From assembly GCF_032452875.1 (NCBI RefSeq), contig NC_083885.1, positions 63,472,925 through 63,536,924 of the forward strand: a stretch of 64,000 nucleotides of DNA. Direction: 5' to 3'. The notes beneath the pieces are model-generated. The model was not told where the DNA came from. It made no database searches and was given only the letters and a program-made list of their open reading frames with translations. Each line of letters starts with the position of its first letter. The first letter of the stretch is position 1. Source of the DNA: Bos javanicus (taxonomy: Eukaryota > Chordata > Mammalia > Artiodactyla > Bovidae). Shown here in pieces: positions 56,195 to 64,000 of the stretch. Position numbers and translations under genes: made by a program.

Positions 56195-56400
56195 ATAAGT
56201 CACAAGGATATCTCATATAGCATGGGGAATATAGCCAATATTTTATAACTCTGAGTGGAGTATAATCTATAACAAAAATTGAATCACTGTATATAATATA
56301 TACACTGTATATACTACTGTATGTTTTAATTAAATCAACTGTTTAATTAATATACATTATATGTCTATAATGTAGACATATATTACACATACCTTGATTG
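56195..56400 (+). mobile_element. L1 LINE 3' end fragment
   Basis: CATGGGGAATATAGCCAATA and GTGGAGTATAATCTATAACA are L1 3'-end phrases. AT repeats follow. Confidence 0.65.
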
Positions 56401-56435
56401 ACATGCAAACAGTTACAGGCTTAAGTGCTTGTTAG

Positions 56436-56596
56436 GGCTTCCCTGGTGGCTCACATGGTCAAGAATCTGTCTGTGATGGGAGAGACTCAGGTTCGATCCC
56501 TGGATCAGGAAGATCTCCTGGAGAAGGGAAGGGCAACCCACTCCAGTATTCTTGCCTGGGAAATCCCATGGACAGAGGAGCCTGGTGGACTACAAG
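56436..56596 (+). repeat. Bov-tA-type SINE
   Basis: AGGGCTTCCCTGGTGGCTCA head, GGTTCGATCCCTGGATCAGG, and the end GGAGCCTGGTGGACTACAAG. An inverted BovA scrap follows at about 56603-56660. Confidence 0.9.
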
Positions 56597-56660
56597 CATG
56601 CATGCTAAGTCACTTCAGTTGTGTCCGACTGTTTGCAACCCTGTGGACTGTAGCCTGTTC

Positions 56661-57433
56661 ATAGTAATATATGCAAATGAATGAATAAATAAATTACTAC
56701 ATGGGAAAAAGAGAAAACTTTAGAGTAGAAATGCCAACTTATCAATACAGAGGGAGGGGTGGAAAGAGATCACCATTATTTAGTTCCCCTCATGTCAGGG
56801 GAGACTCATCCACAATTACTAACAATGGCAGTTGTGTGTCTGCCAGACGTATGTTGCACGTCTCCCAATATTGGACGAGAACCCAGCATCTATCCCGACA
56901 CCGATCGAATTCCAAGGGAGAACTGGGGACTTTGCCTTGAGAAGCCGGGCACATGCCTGCTTGACGTGACCAGGCGATGAGCATGCATGACCAGGGTGGG
57001 GAAGGGGGGACACCTGGGCTCCTGACACCATGGAGACGACCACAGCCTCATTTCTGGGCTTCCGTCCAACAACGAGTGACCTGGGTCAGCTCATCCGTCC
57101 ACACGGTCGGCAGAGGTTGAAGGTCATCTACAAATCCTGTACCCCTGAAGGTGGTCTGGGGCCCAAGGCACCAAGAATGGGGGGTCGTGCAGATTCTGGG
57201 GGATGACAAAATAGGACAACCACAGGCAACATATGCTTCCGGGTGAAACCCTGGACCAAAAGGAAAAACTGAGGCTGTCTGGCAGGTGACTAAATGTGAA
57301 TTGGGACTGATGACTTGGTAAAATTTACATCAGCAAAGACCTCCAAATTGGCAGACTCAGGGTCACGTAGACGAGTGTTCGTGTCTATGGGAGGCACACA
57401 CCGGTGTTTTTACGGTGATGATGCTTTATCCCA
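56661..57433. other. Intergenic DNA, no gene seen
   Basis: No conserved frame was identified. Confidence 0.4.
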
Positions 57434-57856
57434 GGGCTTCCCAGGTGCTGCACTGGTAAAGAATCTGCCTGTCAGTGCAGGAGATGGAGGAGATGTGGGT
57501 TCGATCCCTGAGTCGGGTGTGGTGGGTTAGTCACCAAGTCGTGTCCGACTCTTTCGACCCCGTGGATTGTAGCCCGCCAGTCCATGAGATTCTCCAGGCA
57601 AGAATACTGGAGTGGGTTGCAATTTCCTTCTCCAGGGGATCTTCCTGACCCAGGAATCAAACCCGGGTCTCCTGCACTTCAGGCAGATTCCTTACCGACT
57701 GAGCTATGAGGGAAGCCTAGGGTTGGGAAGATCCCCAGGAAATGGCAACCCTCTCCAGTATTCTTGCCTGGAAAATTCCCATGGACTGAAGAGCCTGGTG
57801 GGCTACAATCCATGGGGTCGAAAAGAATTGGACACAGCTGAGCGACTGAGCACATA
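57434..57856 (+). repeat. Nested SINEs: inverted Bov-tA inside a forward Bov-tA
   Basis: A forward head (57434-57525, ending CGATCCCTGAGTCGG) is interrupted by an inverted Bov-tA (about 57530-57719). The forward element then resumes at GGTTGGGAAGATCCCCAGG and ends at GACACAGCTGAGCGACTGAG. Confidence 0.88.
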
Positions 57857-58799
57857 CATGCTTTATATCAGAAAAACATGTGTGTCTACATGTTTCTGTG
57901 TGTGTACACACATATGTAGCAGACTCACTCTCCCGCCACGTCCCTCCCTGACCACGTCATTCTCTTCCGACAGCTCTCTCTCTACATCTGCTTCTGTGTC
58001 TATCTCTATCTCACTTGGGTAAAATATTACTCAACTGGGAATGTAGGTCAAGATGATGTCGGAAAAAAGGCAATTCTTCTAAGTTTCCCTGTAAAACAAT
58101 AAAATTACTATAAGATCACTTTGAATGAGGAGATTTAATAAGAGAGTAAGACATTTGTGTGCTGCAGGTTGCTCCTGTTTACCTTGAAGCCATGTGGGCA
58201 GAGCTGGGGGCGACTATGATCTTCTCAGGGCTGAGATCCTCTGCGATCTTAGCATAGTCTGAGAGCTGGGTCTGGGATATTGTGGAAGCCAATTTCTAAC
58301 GTCATGCAGGTGCTTGCCTCAGACCCTGAAGCTAAGATGAGAGCCCCCAAAGAAATGTCATTTCTCCCCAAGGCTTACCCACTCCCCCACCCCACCTCCG
58401 CCGACCTCCCACCTCTCCCTGAAGCTCCTCCAGCGCTGCCTAGCTTTGTAATCCTGCTTTCCTCCCCTCACTCCAGCTCCACAGCTCAAGCCCAGAAGGT
58501 GAACAAGCGTAACTGGAGAGGATGCGGGTCCTGGGTCCTGGCAGGAGGACTGGGTGGGGAGGGTCTGGGCTTCGGGACGAGGAAGCATGGACGCTTCCGT
58601 CTCTGTGATCCCAGACACAGCCCTGCCCCATGCTGGACCCAGAGAGGAGTGTGCAGGACTGCACAGTTTGGGGAATCTCGGCATGAGATGAAGTTTATCA
58701 CTCCCCAGACGCAGCCATGCGCGATTTGCTGTCTGAGGAGGGCAAACAGCTGGGCAGCCCAGTGAGTCCCAGCTTGCTATGGGGGACCCCCACACGGTC
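57857..58799. other. Intergenic DNA, no gene seen
   Basis: The GC-richer block at 58340-58760 has open frames but no recognised product. Confidence 0.4.
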
Positions 58800-58906
58800 T
58801 TCTTTGGTTCCTCATGTGGGATCTTAGGTCCCCGGCCAGGGGTCAACACTGCTGCCCCCTGAAGCGGAAGCGCTGAATCTTAACAACTGGACCACCAGGG
58901 GAGTGC
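58800..58906 (-). repeat. CHR-type SINE, inverted
   Basis: GATCTTAGGTCCCCGGCCAG and TTAACAACTGGACCACCAGG. Confidence 0.8.
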
Positions 58907-59789
58907 TGCCCCGCTCTTTTGAATAAGATAAAGCCGGGACACTTCCCCTCCTTTCACTCAACTCCCAGCAGCTTCTGACCTCAGCCTTCCTCTTGAAATA
59001 GGACACCCCTGGGCTGCTGGGATGCCACTCCTCAGGGGGGCCCTCCTGATGCCATGTGGGCCCCGCCTTCCTGGTCCTCTTAATGTGGTTCCTTTGAATT
59101 GGTGGTGTGTCCATGTCTCAGACGGTACTGCTGCCAGGGATGGTTGCATAGTGTGTGCACTGCACAAGAGAGTCCCGGGGGTCTGAGATGCTTGCCCTTT
59201 CTTATTCACACAGAAACCCCTGTAGACTAGCCTCACCCTAGCCTAGGATCCCCTGTCTCCCCTTCACTCCATTTCCTCTTCCCTCCTGCCCTGTGGACTT
59301 AGATGCGGTGGAACCACCCAACAATGTGCCTTGGGGGGGTACCTATAGGCATTGGGCACCTCCTCTCACAGGAAGGGCACCCCAGCCATTGTGTTAACAC
59401 ATGAGACCAGTCTGTATTTTAGGTTGTCAGATCCCAAAGTACAGCTGCACCCTCTGTACGCTCATCATTCACAAGTATTTCCTAACCCGCCTCCTTCCTG
59501 AGAGCCAGCCTTATGTAATCAGCGACCCATAAGCCGCCTGCCCAGTCCAGTAGCTCAGTAGCACATGGATGACTTGCAAAGGCCTCTTACTCTTTAGGGC
59601 TCATCACTCCCAAACACCCAAACGTTGCTCTCAATCCTTTCCTTTCCCGTGTCATGGCAGCGTCTAGAGACACTGACTGGCTGGCATGGTGGACTGACTT
59701 ACACATACACATGTTTACATGTGACTGTGTCTCGCTGCCCCATGCTGCAGTACACGGATCCTGCGCTGCAGGGGTCACTGCTCCAGCTG
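58907..59789. other. Intergenic DNA, no gene seen
   Basis: No conserved frame or RNA gene was found. Confidence 0.4.
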
Positions 59790-59930
59790 CGGTGTGTGGC
59801 CTTGGCAGTCGCAGCACGTGAGCCCGGGTGCTCTGCAGCATGTGGGTCTTAGTTCCCCGGCCAGGGATCGAACCCGTGTCCCCTGCCTTGCAAAGCAGAT
59901 CCTTAACCACCAGACCACCAGGGAAGTCCT
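59790..59930 (-). repeat. CHR-type SINE, inverted
   Basis: GTCTTAGTTCCCCGGCCAGG, ATCGAACCCGTGTCCCCTGC and TTAACCACCAGACCACCAGG. Confidence 0.87.
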
Positions 59931-60170
59931 TCTTTATTCCTATTGAGGTATCGTTGATGTGCAGTATTATCGTCCTTTCAGGTGTACAATCTAGTGATCC
60001 AAAATTTTTACAGATTATACTCAAAATGTTATAGACTACATATAAAGTTATTATAAAATATTGGCTATACTCTTGACTTACAGCCATTATCTTGGAGTAA
60101 ACACATTGGCACACATTTTCATAGGCTACCATGACTATCTGACAAGGCTATTTCAAGAGAGGAAAACTCG
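59931..60170 (-). mobile_element. L1 LINE 3' fragment, inverted
   Basis: TATTGAGGTATCGTTGATGT, CAGGTGTACAATCTAGTGAT and TTATAAAATATTGGCTATAC are reversed L1 3'-end phrases. Confidence 0.65.
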
Positions 60171-60307
60171 AATCTCAGTCTCCCAAATCAACTTAGATTG
60201 AAAAGAACTTTTAAAAATGGGGGTGGGGGGTGGGGAGTCCGATTGTAACCTGATTGCTCAATTCACACAAGCAGTGGGTGATTAATACATATTTAAATAA
60301 ATATCAC

Positions 60308-60866
60308 ACTGCAGCCACGAAATTAAATGCTGGTTGGTCTCTGAAAGAAAAGCTATGATAAACCTGGACAGTATACTAAACAGCAGAGACATCTCTCAGC
60401 CAACAAAGGTCCGTCTAGTCAGGGCTATGGTTTTTCCAGTAGTCATGTATGGATGTGAGAGCTGGACCATAAAGAAAGCTGAACATCAAAGAACTGGTTC
60501 TTTTGAACTGTGGTGTTGGAGAAGACTCTTGAGAGTCTCTTGGACTGCAAGGAGATGCAACCAGTCAATCCTAAAGGAAATCAACCCTGAATATTCATTG
60601 GAAGCACTGATGCTGAAGGTGAAGCTCCAATATTTTGGTCACCTGATGTGAAGAGCTGACTCATTGGAAAACACCCTGACGCTGGGAAAGATTGCAGGTG
60701 GGAGGAGAAGGGGACGACAGAGGATGACATGATTGGATGGCATCGCTGACTCAGTGGACATGAGTTTGAGTAAACTCTGGGAGATAGTGGAGGACAGGGA
60801 AGCCTGGAGTGTGGCAGTCTGTGGGGTCGCAAAGAGTCAGACACAACTTAGCAACTCAACAACAGG
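60308..60866 (+). mobile_element. BovB LINE 3' end fragment
   Basis: TGCAGCCACGAAATTAAATG through GTAGTCATGTATGGATGTGA to CAGACACAACTTAGCAACTC. It is shorter than the 17.2-kb copy, and a stop interrupts the frame near 60649. Confidence 0.94.
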
Positions 60867-61344
60867 TAAATATCAATTTCTCCAGATAACTCAGAGATCT
60901 AAGTCAGCTTACTGTCATAGAAGTTTTAGACAAAAAGCACAGAATGAAGAAGAAAGCCCTGCCCAAGGATCGTGGAGCCCCGAGGAGCCAGGAAGGATCC
61001 AGGGGCTTCTTCCCAGGAAGGCGGGAGACAGCAATATGAGAAAAAGACAAGTCCCTGAAGGGGGCTGTGATGGGGGAAACCCACACTCCGGGGCAGGGGA
61101 GGAGTCAGTTTCCTTCCTTATTCCCTGAGCATCTCCTCTGGGCTCTCGGCCACGTGGACGCCACTGAGCCCAGGGTGACACTGACCGTGTGTCCCTCACA
61201 AAGAGCAGACTTGTGGACACAGAGGGGAAGGAGAGGGTGGGATGAATGGAGAGAGTAGCATGGAAACGCGCACACCAGCTCGTATAAAACAGACCACGGG
61301 GGAATGTGCCGTGTGACTCAGGGAGCTCACACAGGGGCTCTGTG
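60867..61344. other. Upstream flank of the second LILR gene
   Basis: No exon recognised; mixed sequence between BovB and L1. Confidence 0.35.
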
Positions 61345-61462
61345 ACAACCTAGAGGGAGGGAGGTTCTAGAGGGGGGCATGTGACACATACGGCCGATCC
61401 ATGTTGATGTATGGCAGAAACCAGCACCATATTGTAAAGTAACAATCCTCCAATTAAAAAAA
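61345..61462 (+). mobile_element. Ruminant L1 3' end
   Basis: GGCCGATCCATGTTGATGTA, TGGCAGAAACCAGCACCATA and the end TCCTCCAATTAAAAAAAAAA are the 3' terminus of a bovine-type L1. It lies about 385 bases upstream of the LILR start codon. Confidence 0.85.
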
Positions 61463-61846
61463 AAATGTGTCTCTGGGGATCTGAGCCCTCCCCGAAGCGT
61501 CTCCAGGGCCTCGTGACCCCAGCCATAGTGAGGACCCCATGGGGACCTGCTGATGGATGGGTAGAGGAGGAAGCAGACCCCGAGGCAAAGCTCGCAGAGG
61601 GAAGGAGCCTGGCCTTCCTCATCTGGAAGGGGCGTCTCAGGAAGTCACGGGGCTGGCTTCCTGCTCTGTCACGGAGACAAATGCCAGGCTTCCTGGGAGG
61701 GACAGTTCTCCTTTCTGTGGGGACGCTGATGTGACACCCTTGACGAGAAAACTCCGCCTCAGACTGCCAACAGCCTGTGGGTCTGTCTGTCTGGGGCACC
61801 CAGGTCTTCTCCATCCTCACAGCCTGGACCGCAGGGAGGAGACGCC

Positions 61847-63057
61847 ATGGCCCCCACCCTCCCTGCCTTGCTCTGCCTTGGTGAGATGAGGTGGGGACGG
61901 GGGAGCCCTGGTCTGGAGGGACCCCCCAGCCAGCCTGCTCCATCAGGGGACCCCAGGGCCCAGGAGGCTCCAGGGGAGGAGAGGCACTGTCAGAGCTGAG
62001 GGCACACCTCTCACAGGGCGCTCTCTTCCAGGGCTGAGTGTGGGCCTAAGGACCCAGGTGCAGGCCGGTGAGTCTGTCCCAGGGCCCAGCTCACTCCTCT
62101 CATGGGAACATGGGTCACCCCCAAGCTGTGGGCAGGGGGAGGGCAGCTCGGGGCTCACGGAGTGGGGAGTCTGGGAGGTCTGGGCTGAGAGCCGGGGCCT
62201 GGGGGAGAACACCCGGTGAGCCTGCCTCTGATTTCCTTCCAGGGACCTTCCCCAAACCCATCATCTGGGCTGAGCCCAGCTCTGTGGTCCCCTTGGGGAG
62301 CTCCGTGACCATCTTGTGTCAAGGGCCCCCGAATACCAAAAGCTTCAGTCTGAACAAAGAGGGCGACTCAGCCCCCCGGAACATGCATCCGCCACTAGAG
62401 CCCTGGGACAAAGCCAACTTCTTCATCAGTAATGTCAGAGAGCAGCAGGCAGGGAGATACCACTGCTCCCACTTCATCGGAGTTAACTGGTCAGAGCCCA
62501 GCGAGCCCCTGGACCTGCTGGTGGCAGGAGAAGAGCCAGCGGGTCAGTCGGGGACCAGACTCTGCACAGGCCCCCCCGGGGAGCCCCAGGGGTGATGCTG
62601 GGACCAGGGGGAGGGGTCCCAGGGAGGGACAGAGAGACGGGGGTTGGGGAGGGGAGAGACTCTGAGAAACAGAGACAGCGCTGAGGGGCCAGAGAGGCCC
62701 ATGGAGTCTCGCTCAGAACCCGGGCCGGTGCCCGCACCCCCTTCCTCTCTGCAGGACGGCTCAGAGACAGACCCTCCCTCTCGGTGCTGCCAAGCCCCTC
62801 GGTGGCCCTGGGGGAGAATGTGACCCTGCTGTGTCAGTCAGGAAACAGGACGGACACTTTCCTTCTGTCCAAGGAGGGGGCAGCCCATCGCCCCCTGCGT
62901 CTGCGCTCCCAGGACCAAGACGGGCGGTACCAGGCCGAGTTCTCCTTGAGCCCTGTGACCTCAGCCCATGGGGGCACCTACAGGTGCTACCGCTCACTCA
63001 GCACAAACCCCTACCTGCTGTCACAGCCCAGTGAGCCCCTGGCGCTCGTGGTCGCAG
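61847..63057 (+). CDS. Second LILR-like gene, two Ig domains visible, incomplete at the window end
   Basis: Exons: signal 61847-61880 and 62032-62067 (MAPTLPALLCLG, then LSVGLRTQVQAG), Ig D1 62243-62527, and a D4-type Ig exon 62755-63057. D1 opens TFPKPIIWAEPSSVVP and keeps both Ig cysteines (ILCQG, YHCSH). The D4-type exon is nearly identical to domain 4 of the 34-41-kb locus (RLRDRPSLSV, ENVTLLCQSGNRTDTF). D2 and D3 exons are absent, and the intron after D1 matches the intron that follows D3 in the other locus. The D1 donor reads GAGAAG instead of GTGAGG, so normal splicing there is lost. A GTCAGT 15 bases further in would keep the phase; otherwise translation stops at 62593-62595 after one Ig domain, giving a secreted form. 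It may be a pseudogene; no transmembrane exon is seen before 64000. Confidence 0.8.
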
Positions 63058-63573
63058 GTGAGGACCAGTCTGTCTGTCAACTCAGTAGCTCGGGGCTCTG
63101 CCCTGGGAGCGCCAGGCACTGGTGGAGGAGGGGGCGCTGAGGGAGGGGCCCCATGACAGAGGAGCCTCAGAGCCTGTGCCCCGCCCCTTCCTCCCTCACC
63201 AGGGTCTCGGAGGGCCAAGTGGGCAGTGTGAGGGTCTCAGGGAGGCCACAGGGCCATGCATGGCAGAGGGGAATGAGGTGGGGACTCCGGGTCAGCCTGG
63301 CGTACGCCTTCCTGGGCTCATTCCCAGGACCCAGTCTCCCAGACACAGACCCAGATCCGAACCTGGGGAGTCTCGGGGCTATCTGCTCAGGGAAGACAGC
63401 CCACCCCAGGGCACTTTGACATTCTCTGGGAGAACAAGGCCCCTCAGATCGTCAAGGGCCGGTGGGGAGTCAGGTGGAGATGGCGGGGGAGCCACAGGCT
63501 GCAGGGGCCTGAGGCTGCTGGATGGGAATCAGTCTGGGAAGGAGCAGGCCCACCCCAACCCATCCTGCCCCCG

Positions 63574-63620
63574 GAGGCTCCAGGGATCACCCCCTCCCCA
63601 GGCAGAGTCAAGCCGGCAGA
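63574..63620 (+). pseudogene. Decayed stem exon of the second LILR gene
   Basis: GAGGCTCCAGGGATCACCCC...GCAGAGTCAAG...GGCAGA aligns with the stem exon at 38732-38779. The acceptor AG has become CG (63572-63573) and the donor GT has become GG (63621-63622), and the segment is one base shorter. Confidence 0.6.
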
Positions 63621-64000
63621 GGCAGAGGGCTGAGCCAGCGCCTGTGGGGGGCGGTGATGGGTCCGTGGGACCCCGCATACCACCGCTCAGGGGCGGGCCC
63701 CACCCTGTGGTGTCTGAGCTCCGTCAGCTCAGAGTCCTGAGCAGGAACGTCTGAGACAGTAAGATAGAGAGGCCCCGGGAGGCTCCCGAGGAGGACATGG
63801 CCCACCCACAGCCCCCCTTCAGGATCCTCGGGCCCCGCTAACACCCTCCCCCAGCACCGCGGTCAGACCCGCGAGTGGGAACGAGGACACCGTCCCCGTC
63901 AGGGGCTGGGCTCCGGGGCCACGTCCTCTCCCAGGAACGGGTGCCCTGGGCGCACACCCCGGTTCCTGGTGACGGGGCCGGCGCTGACCTGTGCGCCCTC

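Overview
This is a ruminant, almost certainly bovid, nuclear genome window. It is dense in Bov-tA and Bov-A2 SINEs, in tRNA-derived CHR-type SINEs, and in BovB LINE fragments ending in the tandem tail 'actgaactgaactgaac'. The genes place it in the leukocyte receptor complex: LENG8 (+), LENG9 (-), CDC42EP5 (-), then leukocyte Ig-like receptor (LILR) genes. The first three have the same order and orientation as in human 19q13.4. There is nothing microbial: no operons, CRISPR arrays or prophage.

Layout. (1) 1-12.4 kb is the conserved GC-rich gene block. It holds the last eight coding exons and 3' UTR of LENG8, the single-coding-exon LENG9 lying tail-to-tail with it, the single-coding-exon CDC42EP5, and a CpG-rich tract that probably carries the CDC42EP5 promoter. 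(2) 12.4-33 kb is intergenic and repeat-rich. It has BovB copies, many SINEs, a diverged segmental duplication (15.4-16.6 kb against 19.2-19.75 kb), an isolated LILR-type stem exon at 22.4 kb, and a minisatellite of 25-bp CCAAT-containing units with a 75-bp higher-order period, split by a BovB insertion and followed by LTR-like sequence. (3) 33.9-41.4 kb is a LILRB-type locus with two signal exons, four Ig domains, a stem, a transmembrane exon and decayed cytoplasmic exons. It carries a frameshift in domain 2, a stop in the first cytoplasmic exon and a frameshift just before the ITIM, so it is probably a pseudogene. (4) 41.5-53.7 kb is old L1 and BovB territory. It contains an inverted copy of the LILRB ITIM exon at 47.3-47.8 kb and a LILR intron fragment at 52.3 kb. 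(5) 53.7-55.8 kb is an intronless, inactivated retrocopy of the SUMO protease gene SENP3, itself interrupted by a SINE. (6) 61.8 kb to the end is a second LILR gene with two signal exons, a first Ig domain joined directly to domain-4-type sequence, a mutated splice donor and a decayed stem exon.

How the genes relate. LENG8 and LENG9 have RNA-related domains and CDC42EP5 is a Rho-GTPase effector; they are syntenic neighbours of the receptors, not parts of one pathway. The LILR loci belong to a birth-and-death family of leukocyte surface receptors. The window records that process in detail: domain-exon loss, exon fusion, inversion and loss of ITIMs. No wholly new biological system is supported. 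The most interesting features are the LILR remodelling events, the SENP3 retrocopy and the CCAAT repeat array.
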